Below are positions 56,852 through 64,000 of a stretch of DNA of 64,000 nt, piece by piece. The position numbers were made by a program, and so were the translations under genes. Under the pieces are notes generated by a model. It did not search any database, was not told where the DNA came from, and was given only the letters and a program-made list of their open reading frames with translations. This DNA is from an uncultured Lachnospiraceae bacterium (GTDB lineage Bacteria; Bacillota; Clostridia; Lachnospirales; Lachnospiraceae), in NCBI GenBank assembly GCA_934339365.1, contig CAKRHW010000001.1, forward strand, positions 186,001 to 250,000, read 5' to 3'. Numbering within the stretch: the first letter of the stretch is position 1; each line of letters opens with the position of its first letter.

Positions 56852-58006
56852 TTACGATAATCTCATTTTAAAATCTTCATATCCGAATTCTTTTATCAGG
56901 ATATTATTTTCGTCTTTCTTAAGATAAATATCCGGCAATTTCATTCCATTAAAGGTATTGGTTTTTACCATAGAATAAATGGCCATATCACAAAATGTCA
57001 GCTTTTCTCCAATTTGTAATGGATGATCAAAGGAATAGTCCGATATCACATCTCCCGCCAGGCACGTTGGCCCTGCCAGACGATACGTATAGGGATATTC
57101 TTCTGGTTTTCCTGCTCCTATAACATCCGGACGGTATGGCATTTCTAATACATCCGGCATATGACAGGCGGCTGATGCATCTAAAATTGCGATATCCATT
57201 CCGTTATGCACAATGTCTAGCACACGTGTTTCTAAAAAACCTGCATTTAATGCCACAGCTTCTCCTGGTTCTAAATAGACCTCGACATCGTATGTCTCCC
57301 TGATATGACGAATACATGCAATTAAACGTTCTATATCATAATCTTCTCTGGTAATATGATGCCCTCCTCCCATATTCAGCCACTTCATACGATACAGGTA
57401 TTTGCCAAATTTACGTTCTACCTCTTTTAAGGTTCGTTCTAAATCATCACTGTTTTGTTCACATAATGTATGAAAATGTAATCCTTCTAGTCCTTCTAGC
57501 AATCCCTTTTTCTCTGCCTGTTCAAAATTTTCCAAATTCACACCCAGTCTTGAAAATGGTGCACATGGATCATAGATTTCATGTCCTTCCTGCGTCTGAA
57601 ACTCCGGGTTAATCCGGATTCCGCACGATACACCTCTTTTTTGGGTAAGCTCTTTATATTTCATCCACTGGTCAAACGAATTAAAACTGATGTGATCACA
57701 AATGGAACTAATCTCCTGCATTTCATCTTCCCGATATGCTGCACTAAAAACATGTGTTTCTTTCGCAAATGGCCTTCCCATATGTTCATAACCAAGTCTT
57801 GCTTCATACAATCCACTTGCAGTCGTTCCACTCAGATACTCTGCAATCATCGGATATACTGAAAACATAGAAAAGCATTTCTGTGCTAAAAGAATATGAC
57901 ATCCTGTCTGATCTATGATTTTTTTTAAACATTCTAAATTCTTTCTCAGTAATTTTTCGTCTATGATAAAATATGGTGTTACAAGTTCTGTTTTTTTATT
58001 TTGCAT
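56852..58006 (-). CDS. nspC: Carboxynorspermidine decarboxylase
   Basis: PLP enzyme of the alanine-racemase-fold decarboxylase group that makes norspermidine (or spermidine) from the carboxylated precursor. 384 residues: TPYFIIDEKLLRKNLE, the PLP Lys in HILLAQKCFSMFS (about residue 40), SFNSFDQW, GIRINPEFQ, GLHFHTLCEQ, WLNMGGGHHI and VYLEPGEAV, then GPTCLAGDVIS for the second active-site side. The ATG at 58006 follows GAGG, 13 bases after fbp. The partner dehydrogenase is not in this window. Confidence 0.9.
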   Translation of the reverse strand: MQNKKTELVTPYFIIDEKLLRKNLECLKKIIDQTGCHILLAQKCFSMFSVYPMIAEYLSGTTASGLYEARLGYEHMGRPFAKETHVFSAAYREDEMQEISSICDHISFNSFDQWMKYKELTQKRGVSCGIRINPEFQTQEGHEIYDPCAPFSRLGVNLENFEQAEKKGLLEGLEGLHFHTLCEQNSDDLERTLKEVERKFGKYLYRMKWLNMGGGHHITREDYDIERLIACIRHIRETYDVEVYLEPGEAVALNAGFLETRVLDIVHNGMDIAILDASAACHMPDVLEMPYRPDVIGAGKPEEYPYTYRLAGPTCLAGDVISDYSFDHPLQIGEKLTFCDMAIYSMVKTNTFNGMKLPDIYLKKDENNILIKEFGYEDFKMRLS

Positions 58007-58019
58007 GGTTTTCCTCTCT

Positions 58020-59957
58020 TTATCCCCATAAATGGTTTGAATTTTCACGCATTGCACCACTACGGTACTCTTCAATCAATTTCTTTAACAGCTTAATCTC
58101 TGCCCGGATTTCTTCACCCTTGTCTGTATCTCCCATCAGAAGTCTGGTTGTCATCCGCTCTACTGTTGTTACTTTTGGAGAACTAAATTCTGACTTTCCA
58201 CTATATGGCTGATGTTCTACAAGCCCTAAATAATTTGAACTATAAATTAAAGTATAACCACCAATTCCTGTGGTAGAACGATAGGCCTTAGAAATTCCAC
58301 CATCAATAATAAATAATTTTCCTCCTGCCTTAATTGGATTTTCCCCGATTTTTACAGGAACGTGTCCATTTACAATATGTGCATGATGAATATCTAATCC
58401 AAATTCTTCAATAATCTTATCACAGATTTTCGGATCCTCAATTAATTCATAATATGGATTTCTTTTTTCCACTTTTACTTCTGCATTTTCTACAAAATAT
58501 TGTTCAAAATGTGTGATTCGGTCTTTTCCAAATAGCGGAGATTTCGGTCCGCACCAGAGATACCACATAAAGTCTCTTGCATTGTTCTCTTTTTTCGGAT
58601 GATGGGAAGAAAACAGTGCTTCTTTTACAATCTGATTAATTTTATCTAAATAAGCCTTTCCCTTATACTTTTTTCCATCTAACTCCACTTCATCAAATTC
58701 TCCATCTTTCGTGAATGGGATACTGCCATGATACAGGAGATTATTATTATAACATTTATAAATACTGCCCTTTGAATATAGAAAATGAATATGCTTTTGT
58801 AATTTCTCACTGTGTCGGAAAGAAAAAGCAAACATTTCCATTAACTCTTCTTCTTTTTTCGTCAGACGCAGAGGCTCTTTCGGATCAATCGTTGGAAAAT
58901 TCTTATCTTTTAATTCGTACTCTTTTCCATCTATCGTAATCGTCCCTTTTGCATAATTGATCTTCTCAAGCATCACACGATCAAGCAGGTGATATTCCTT
59001 ATGTTTCTTATACAGTTGTCCCTCTAACTTAAATAAAATGATCACCATTGCCTTATGCATTTTTGCCGCCAGTTTTACATCTACCGGATCGTATTTATTT
59101 TCATCAAACCTTTTCGGAGCAAAAATCTTGCATTTATCATCCTTATAGACTTCATTTGCAAAAATAGCCAACGGACGCAGGTTAATTCCATATCCATCCT
59201 CTAAGAAATCAAAACTGTTATATTTAATACTTGAAACTAATACATTTGCCATACAGACTTGATTGCCACAGGCTGCCCCCATCCAGTCAATATCATGATT
59301 TCCCCATTCAATATCCACATCATGATACAACATCAGTTCATCTAAAATCAAATCGGCTCTTGCACCTCTGTCAAAGATATCTCCTATAATATGTAACACA
59401 TCAATTGCAGTGCTTCGGATCATCCGGCACAAGCCAACAATAAATTCATCTCCCACTCCGGTTTCTAATAATGATTTTATAATCGTAGAATAATAGAGTG
59501 TTTTATTTTCATATTTCACATGGAGCAGCTCATCAATAATGTAAGCAAATTCCTTTGGTGCCTTCTTACGTACACGTGATCTTGTGTATTTTTCTGAAAT
59601 GCACTTTACAACTTCAATCAACTGATAAACAGTCACACGAAACCAGTCTTCATAATCCTCTGCATCTTTGTCCTTTTTCTTTAGCTGCTTTTCCGGATAA
59701 TAAATGAGTTCCGCAAGGGCTAACCGCTCCTTTTCCTGTACGGAGTGTTCAAAAAGACGGTCAATTTTATCCTTAATATTTCCGGATGCACTTTTTAACA
59801 AATGAATAAATGCCTCATGTTCTCCATGTAAGTCACTGAAAAAATATTCCGTTCCTTTTGGCAATGCTAAAATTGCATTCAAATTCACTACCTCTGCTGC
59901 CGCTTCCATCACTGTCGGATATTCTTTTGCTAATAATTTTAATGTTGTTTTATCCAT
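58020..59957 (-). CDS. fbp: Class III fructose-1,6-bisphosphatase
   Basis: Gluconeogenic phosphatase of the Firmicute type, unrelated in fold to class I. 645 residues: FFSDLHGEHEAFIHLL (about 38-53), IIGDIFDRGARAD, EWGNHDIDWMGAACG form the calcineurin-like metal site, and NGHVPVKIGENPIKAGG plus FIIDGGISKAYRSTTGIGG the later substrate part. It starts 12 bases after pfkB. The operon thus holds kinase and phosphatase of opposed direction. Confidence 0.96.
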   Translation of the reverse strand: MDKTTLKLLAKEYPTVMEAAAEVVNLNAILALPKGTEYFFSDLHGEHEAFIHLLKSASGNIKDKIDRLFEHSVQEKERLALAELIYYPEKQLKKKDKDAEDYEDWFRVTVYQLIEVVKCISEKYTRSRVRKKAPKEFAYIIDELLHVKYENKTLYYSTIIKSLLETGVGDEFIVGLCRMIRSTAIDVLHIIGDIFDRGARADLILDELMLYHDVDIEWGNHDIDWMGAACGNQVCMANVLVSSIKYNSFDFLEDGYGINLRPLAIFANEVYKDDKCKIFAPKRFDENKYDPVDVKLAAKMHKAMVIILFKLEGQLYKKHKEYHLLDRVMLEKINYAKGTITIDGKEYELKDKNFPTIDPKEPLRLTKKEEELMEMFAFSFRHSEKLQKHIHFLYSKGSIYKCYNNNLLYHGSIPFTKDGEFDEVELDGKKYKGKAYLDKINQIVKEALFSSHHPKKENNARDFMWYLWCGPKSPLFGKDRITHFEQYFVENAEVKVEKRNPYYELIEDPKICDKIIEEFGLDIHHAHIVNGHVPVKIGENPIKAGGKLFIIDGGISKAYRSTTGIGGYTLIYSSNYLGLVEHQPYSGKSEFSSPKVTTVERMTTRLLMGDTDKGEEIRAEIKLLKKLIEEYRSGAMRENSNHLWG

Positions 59958-59969
59958 ATGTTTCTCCTT

Positions 59970-60884
59970 TTACAATCGCTGATACAACGTTTCTATTAAT
60001 TCTTTTTCTGCCAGTCCTTCTGAAAATGCGGTAGCATTTCCTGCTGCTGTTCCCCACTTTAACGCTTCTTCATAATCCTGCTTTGCAAGATAACTTGCTA
60101 AAAATCCTGCCAGCATGGAATCCCCTGCTCCTACCTGTTGAATTACTTTTCCTTCTAATATTTCATTTTCAAACACCTGACCATCTTTTGTGAGCAGAAT
60201 GGCACCCTGTTTTCCACATGAAACCAAAACATTTTCTGCTCCCTGTTTCTGCAATTCTTTCGCATAAAAGACAATTTCCTGTTTATCTTTTAAATGTATG
60301 TCAAAGAGTGCTCCTAATTCATGATGATTCGGTTTAATCAGGAATGGATGATTTTTTAATACTTCTCTCAACGCTTCTCCAGACGCATCAACCACAAACC
60401 TGATATTTTTCCCTTCCTGTTGTTTCCTGCAATATTGTATCATTTGATCATACAGATTCGCAGGAAGCGAAGAAGGAATACTTCCTGCAAAAACCAAAAT
60501 ATCTCCATCCTTTAAAAACTGAAACTGTTGATATAATTCATAAAGATTCTTTTCTGAAATTTCCGGTCCCTGTCCATTTAACTCAGTAACCTCATCAGAC
60601 TTTATTTTTACATTAATCCTGCTGATTCCATCCGTCAAATGAATAAAATCTGTCTTAACTCCTAAACTCCTGACTCCTCTTTCTATTTCATTTCCGGTAA
60701 ATCCGGCTACAAATCCCCATGCAGTAGTTTCTATTCCCATTCTATGAAGAACTGTTGATACATTAATTCCTTTTCCTCCATATAAAACATACTCTGCATT
60801 GCTTCGATTTACTTTTCCTGATTCAAATTGTTCTAAAGAAACAATATAATCGATTGCCGGATTTAACGTTACGGTATATATCAT
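59970..60884 (-). CDS. PfkB-family 1-phosphofructokinase (FruK type)
   Basis: Sugar-phosphate kinase predicted to phosphorylate fructose 1-phosphate or tagatose 6-phosphate. 304 residues: MIYTVTLNPAIDYIV, GGKGINVSTVLHRMG (about 37-51), LNGQGPEIS, VFAGSIPSSLP and the catalytic VQQVGAGDSMLAGFLA with the base Asp near residue 254, then WGTAAGNATAFSEGLA. No PTS gene is adjacent, so the donor sugar is not certain. First gene of the operon. Confidence 0.88.
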   Translation of the reverse strand: MIYTVTLNPAIDYIVSLEQFESGKVNRSNAEYVLYGGKGINVSTVLHRMGIETTAWGFVAGFTGNEIERGVRSLGVKTDFIHLTDGISRINVKIKSDEVTELNGQGPEISEKNLYELYQQFQFLKDGDILVFAGSIPSSLPANLYDQMIQYCRKQQEGKNIRFVVDASGEALREVLKNHPFLIKPNHHELGALFDIHLKDKQEIVFYAKELQKQGAENVLVSCGKQGAILLTKDGQVFENEILEGKVIQQVGAGDSMLAGFLASYLAKQDYEEALKWGTAAGNATAFSEGLAEKELIETLYQRL

Positions 60885-60946
60885 TTTTATTTCCTCTCTA
60901 ATTTCTATTTCCTTTTTTATAAAAGCTTTTTTTCCCTAATATATGT

Positions 60947-60952
60947 ATTATA
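60947..60952 (-). promoter_or_regulatory. -10 element of the pfkB-fbp operon
   Basis: A perfect TATAAT lies about 60 bases before the pfkB ATG; no good -35 is seen at 16-18 bases upstream. Confidence 0.5.
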
Positions 60953-60984
60953 CCTATTTTCTATCCGTTTGCATATCCCTGTTA

Positions 60985-61013
60985 TAAAAAAAAGGTGTCA
61001 CAAATGTGACACC
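60985..61013 (-). terminator. Terminator after tsf
   Basis: A perfect 8-bp stem GGTGTCAC / GTGACACC (60994-61001 with 61006-61013) and an 8-9 U tract on the minus strand. It ends the rpsB-tsf unit. Confidence 0.93.
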
Positions 61014-61054
61014 CATAATAAAAGAGAATACTTTTTATAAAATCAAGTTATGAT

Positions 61055-61984
61055 TTACTTACCAAGCTGTTTTGCAACTTCAGCTGCAAAATCTTCTTCC
61101 TTCTTCTCGATTCCTTCACCTGTTTCAAAACGAACGAACTTTGTAACCTTAACTGTTCCGCCAACTTCTTTTGATACCTGCTCGATGTACTTAGCAACTG
61201 ACTGCTTTCCGTCTTCAGCCTTTACATATACCTGATCTAATAAGCAGATTTCCTTTAATTCTTTCTTAATACGTCCCATTACCATTCCATTGATAATCTT
61301 ATCATTGGCATCTGGCTTTTCATTCTTAGCAGCAACTGTAAGAATTTCTTTTTCCTTTGCAATGTAATCTGCATCAACTTCGTCTTCGCTAACGTATTTT
61401 GCATTTAAAGCTGCAACCTGCATTGCAACATTCTTTAATGCATCCTTTACTTCTGCATTCACAACATCTGTCTCAGCCTGAACTAAAACACCGATTCTTC
61501 CTGCAGCATGAATATATGGAACAACAATTCCGTTCTCAGCATCAAGAACTTCAAATCTTCTGATTGTCATGTTCTCACCAATTGTAGCAATCTGGTTTAC
61601 TAATACATCTTTTACAGTTGTTGAAGCATCATCAAACCAAGCCTTTGTTAATAAATCATCAACATCCTTCGCACCTGAAGCTAAGATTGTCTCTGCAACA
61701 CCTGATACGAAATTCTGGAACTTCTCATTCTGAGCAACGAAATCTGTTTCACTGTTTACTTCTACGATAACAGCCTTTGTCTCACCCTTAACAAGAGTCT
61801 TAACAATACCTTCTGCTGCAATTCTTCCAGACTTCTTCTCTGCTGTTGCAAGTCCTTTTTCTCTTAAAACTTCAATTGCCTTTTCCTTATCACCATCTGT
61901 CTCTGTTAAAGCCTTTTTACAAGCCATAACTCCAGCACCTGTCATATCTCTTAATTCTTTTACCATTGCTGCTGTAATAGTCAT
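61055..61984 (-). CDS. tsf: Translation elongation factor Ts
   Basis: Nucleotide-exchange factor for EF-Tu. 309 residues: N-terminal UBA-like VKELRDMTGAGVMACKKAL, then EKSGRIAAEGIV, NSETDFVAQN (core for EF-Tu contact) and a C-terminal MGRIKKELKEICLLDQVYV. The rpsB-tsf pairing is universal. A GGAGGAAGAATAAAG site precedes the ATG. Confidence 0.98.
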   Translation of the reverse strand: MTITAAMVKELRDMTGAGVMACKKALTETDGDKEKAIEVLREKGLATAEKKSGRIAAEGIVKTLVKGETKAVIVEVNSETDFVAQNEKFQNFVSGVAETILASGAKDVDDLLTKAWFDDASTTVKDVLVNQIATIGENMTIRRFEVLDAENGIVVPYIHAAGRIGVLVQAETDVVNAEVKDALKNVAMQVAALNAKYVSEDEVDADYIAKEKEILTVAAKNEKPDANDKIINGMVMGRIKKELKEICLLDQVYVKAEDGKQSVAKYIEQVSKEVGGTVKVTKFVRFETGEGIEKKEEDFAAEVAKQLGK

Positions 61985-62022
61985 CTTTATTCTTCCTCCG
62001 AACTTATATATTTATTCTAACA

Positions 62023-62046
62023 GAGCGGATGTATTTCAATCCGCTC
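62023..62046 (-). promoter_or_regulatory. Hairpin between rpsB and tsf
   Basis: An 8-bp stem GAGCGGAT / ATCCGCTC with an 8-base loop. No U-tract follows on the minus strand; perhaps a processing or stability element. Confidence 0.5.
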
Positions 62047-62080
62047 CTTTTATGATAGTCTTATCAATTTTCTATTAAAC

Positions 62081-62806
62081 TTATGCCTCTTCAACGTTCT
62101 CTTCTTCATCAGCTGTTGCTTCAACACCCTGATTTGCTTCAATAACAGCATCAGCCATAGCTGAAACGATTAATTTTACTGCTCTGATAGCATCATCATT
62201 TCCAGGAATTACATAATCTAATTCTTCTGGATCACAGTTTGTATCTGCAATACCGATTAATTTAATTCCTAAAGCCTTAGCTTCCTGAATACAGATTCTT
62301 TCCTTCTTAGGATCTACAACAAAGATTGCATCAGGAATTGATGTCATATCCTTAATTCCTCCTAAGTTCTTCTCAAGCTTAGCCCATTCTTTCTTTAATT
62401 CAATAACTTCTTTCTTAGGTAATACATCAAATGTTCCATCTTCAGACATTGTCTCGATTTCTTTTAATCTTGCAATTCTAGACTTAATTGTCTTGAAGTT
62501 TGTAAGCATTCCACCTAACCATCTCTCGTTTACATAGTACATTCCGCATCTTTCAGCTTCTGCCTTAATTGCATCCTGAGCCTGCTTCTTTGTACCAACA
62601 AATAAGATATTTCCACCTTCAGCAGCAATATCAGCAATTGCCTTATAAGCTTCGTCTACCTTTACAACAGACTTCTGTAAATCGATAATATAGATTCCGT
62701 TTCTCTCTGTGTAAATATAAGGAGCCATCTTAGGGTTCCATCTTCTTGTCTGATGTCCAAAGTGTACACCTGCTTCTAATAATTGTTTCATTGAAATAAC
62801 GCTCAT
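62081..62806 (-). CDS. rpsB: 30S ribosomal protein S2
   Basis: 241 residues with [26 protein letters not shown] at the N-terminus (long motif abbreviated to its start [17 protein letters not shown]), [39 protein letters not shown] and [21 protein letters not shown]. It needs S1 or its homologues for assembly. The GGAGG site and ATG follow a structured leader. Confidence 0.98.
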   Translation of the reverse strand: MSVISMKQLLEAGVHFGHQTRRWNPKMAPYIYTERNGIYIIDLQKSVVKVDEAYKAIADIAAEGGNILFVGTKKQAQDAIKAEAERCGMYYVNERWLGGMLTNFKTIKSRIARLKEIETMSEDGTFDVLPKKEVIELKKEWAKLEKNLGGIKDMTSIPDAIFVVDPKKERICIQEAKALGIKLIGIADTNCDPEELDYVIPGNDDAIRAVKLIVSAMADAVIEANQGVEATADEEENVEEA

Positions 62807-62851
62807 TTTTATACCTCCATTTGGTTTCTATTCTTCCGCTGATTTCTACTT

Positions 62852-62886
62852 CTGTAACTACCCCGAGCAATGGGCACCGGTTACAG
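62852..62886 (-). ncRNA. rpsB leader stem-loop
   Basis: CTGTAAC (62880-62886 on -) pairs exactly with GTTACAG (62852-62858 on -), and the interior GCCC / GGGG segments extend it. It lies about 45 bases before the rpsB ATG. S2 autoregulatory leaders are known in other phyla. Structure only, no proof of control. Confidence 0.55.
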
Positions 62887-62916
62887 AATCCACCGCGTGT
62901 TTACTCTAACTTCCAC

Positions 62917-62945
62917 AGTTTATCATAATCGATTCCATTATGCAA
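62917..62945 (-). promoter_or_regulatory. Sigma-A promoter of rpsB-tsf
   Basis: TTGCAT (62940-62945), 17-base spacer, TAAACT (62917-62922) with extended TGA. It lies right after codY. Confidence 0.8.
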
Positions 62946-62958
62946 GCATTTTTTTCAC

Positions 62959-63768
62959 TTAAAAAGACAGATTATTTGTAATTTCCTGCATCCCTAGCAT
63001 TTCCATTCTCTGCTGTACTCTTTCATAAAGCCCATGGTTTAATACCTTAATGTAAGTACCTTTCATTCCGGATGAATGGGAAGCAATCACTCCTGCACTC
63101 TCTAATTTTCGAAGTGCATTTACAATTACCGATCTTGTAATTCCGATCTTATCTGCAATTTTACTTGCAATTACGATTCCTTCATATTGGTCTAATTCTT
63201 TTAAAACACTTTCTACTGCCTGTAGTTCAGAATACGAAAGTGTGTGCAGTGCAGCCTGTAACATTTTTTCATTTCTTTGAGCATCTTCATTCTCTTCGTG
63301 GATGGAGCGCAGCATCTCTAGTCCTACGACTGTAGTTCCGTATTCACTCAGAATAATGTCATCTATTTCATATTCTTCATTCATCTTATAGAGAAACAAA
63401 GTTCCTAACCGTTCTCCTGCTACATCGATGGGATTAATAATTGCCTCGTATCGTCCCTGCTCTAACTGTTCTAAACCCAGAGTTTTTATATTTACATTCT
63501 CCTTCGTAGATAAAATATTTAAAAATCTTTCATTAAATACTTTATCAATACAGTCACCTACTTCTAATTCTTTAAATTCACCAATTGCAGGAATTCCTTC
63601 CCGAATTCCCTTCCCTAGTAACTTTCCTTTTTTACTAAAAACCATCACACTTGATTCTAGTATCTCACTAAGGACTCTGGCGATTTCCCCAAAATTAAGT
63701 TTATTTGAATTATTGTTATGCAACACTTTTGTGATCTTACGTGTTTTATCTAACAACTGTATGCTCAT
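62959..63768 (-). CDS. codY: GTP- and branched-chain-amino-acid-sensing repressor CodY
   Basis: Global nutritional regulator. 269 residues: N-terminal GAF sensor (about 1-155), a linker, and the C-terminal winged helix with IVIASKIADKIGITRSVI, VNALRKLESAGVIASHS and GMKGTYIKVLN, which is essentially invariant. Relatives start one or two residues before LLDKTR; I chose the ATG at 63768 (GGAGGAAGCA upstream) over a GTG at 63786. No own promoter is seen between topA and codY, so it depends on topA transcription or a weak promoter within topA. Confidence 0.96.
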   Translation of the reverse strand: MSIQLLDKTRKITKVLHNNNSNKLNFGEIARVLSEILESSVMVFSKKGKLLGKGIREGIPAIGEFKELEVGDCIDKVFNERFLNILSTKENVNIKTLGLEQLEQGRYEAIINPIDVAGERLGTLFLYKMNEEYEIDDIILSEYGTTVVGLEMLRSIHEENEDAQRNEKMLQAALHTLSYSELQAVESVLKELDQYEGIVIASKIADKIGITRSVIVNALRKLESAGVIASHSSGMKGTYIKVLNHGLYERVQQRMEMLGMQEITNNLSF

Positions 63769-63786
63769 TGCTTCCTCCATTTGCAC

Positions 63787-63804
63787 ATTCTCTAAAAAGA
63801 GAAT
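63787..63804. repeat. 7-bp inverted repeat between topA and codY
   Basis: ATTCTCT / AGAGAAT with an AAAA loop immediately after the topA stop codon. No U-tract follows, so it is not a firm terminator; cotranscription with codY is likely. Confidence 0.5.
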
Positions 63805-63810
63805 CGTTCT

Positions 63811-64000
63811 CTATGCTGTTACAGATGACTCTTCTTTCTTTTTTTCTTCTACGTATCCACAGTTTGGATCCGCACAAACATATTTATTCCCTTTTTCCAC
63901 CATGTATCCTCCACATTCCGGACACTTTTTATTAATTGGTTTTTGCCATGACATGAAATCACATTCTGGATTTGCCTCACAGCCATAATATTTTCTGCCC
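63811..64000 (-). CDS. topA: DNA topoisomerase I, C-terminal zinc-ribbon end (partial)
   Basis: The last 62 codons of a longer gene; the 5' part is outside the window. The sequence YYGCEANPECDFMSW, KKCPECGGYMV, YVCADPNCGYVEE shows topoisomerase I zinc-ribbon repeats, with a Lys/Glu-rich end. Stop TAG at 63811-63813. It lies 42 bases before codY, as in Bacillus the topA-codY neighbourhood is kept. Confidence 0.9.
   Translation of the reverse strand, partial: GRKYYGCEANPECDFMSWQKPINKKCPECGGYMVEKGNKYVCADPNCGYVEEKKKEESSVTA

Noticed and set aside
63428..63988. A 186-codon + strand open frame across codY and topA
   Set aside because: It is antisense to two certain genes and low in complexity; no promoter or ribosome-binding site.
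1..64000. Prophage, transposon, integron or defence island
   Set aside because: No integrase, transposase, terminal repeats or foreign-looking gene block was seen; composition and gene order are uniform and core-like.

Overview
This is an AT-rich, gene-dense window of core chromosome from a low-GC Firmicute, most likely a clostridial anaerobe of the Lachnospiraceae type. The evidence is gene order (priA-def-fmt-rsmB-rlmN-prpC-prkC-rsgA-rpe-thiN; rimP-nusA-ylxR-ylxQ-infB-rbfA-nrnA-truB-ribF; rnr-smpB-ssrA; topA-codY-rpsB-tsf), a CodY regulator, formate-tetrahydrofolate ligase, class III fructose-bisphosphatase, strong AGGAGG ribosome-binding sites and sigma-A promoters of TTGACA/TATAAT type. 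The genus cannot be fixed from the sequence alone. I found no prophage, transposon, CRISPR array or defence island.

Layout. 1-1018: 3' part of the GTPase ychF on +, closed by a shared terminator. 1079-20263: one long minus-strand run that starts at a promoter before uppP and goes through ftsK/spoIIIE, fhs, a MurE-like ligase, priA, def, fmt, yugP, rsmB, rlmN, the PrpC/PrkC phosphatase-kinase pair, rsgA, rpe and thiN. 20273-30501 (minus): tepA, mnmA plus a diguanylate cyclase, tmRNA, smpB, rnr, secG, a CapA-like protein and gpmI. 30776-31675 (+): an S1-domain protein. 31747-34909 (minus): gap, pgk and tpiA. 35218-36018 (+): a PHP-family histidinol phosphatase, convergent with a eukaryote-type HisA and an ABC exporter (36041-40461, minus). 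40632-53660 (minus): the rimP-to-pnp translation, RNA-decay and riboflavin cluster, with a Na/phosphate cotransporter inserted between ribF and rpsO. 53850-60884: a secreted NlpC/P60-like enzyme, tRNA-Glu(CTC) on +, then a minus-strand operon pfkB-fbp-nspC-dipeptidase-DNA glycosylase. 61055-64000 (minus): tsf, rpsB, codY and the 3' end of topA.

How the parts fit. Most genes serve ribosome maturation, translation start, rescue of stalled ribosomes (tmRNA, SmpB, RNase R together), RNA decay, lower glycolysis and gluconeogenesis, and the cell envelope. Nearly every transcription unit has a promoter and a rho-independent terminator readable by eye, and several leaders (rpsO, rpsB, pnp, rimP-nusA) show structure that suggests feedback control. 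The most interesting observations are regulatory or paralogue-level: a four-repeat, 11-bp-spaced Pho-box-like array at the phosphate cotransporter promoter; a terminator with a candidate antiterminator in the rimP-nusA leader; a possible pseudoknot in the pnp leader; a HIS6-type HisA in a bacterium; and a MurE paralogue with an altered amino-acid-recognition motif. I did not find a clearly new multi-gene system.
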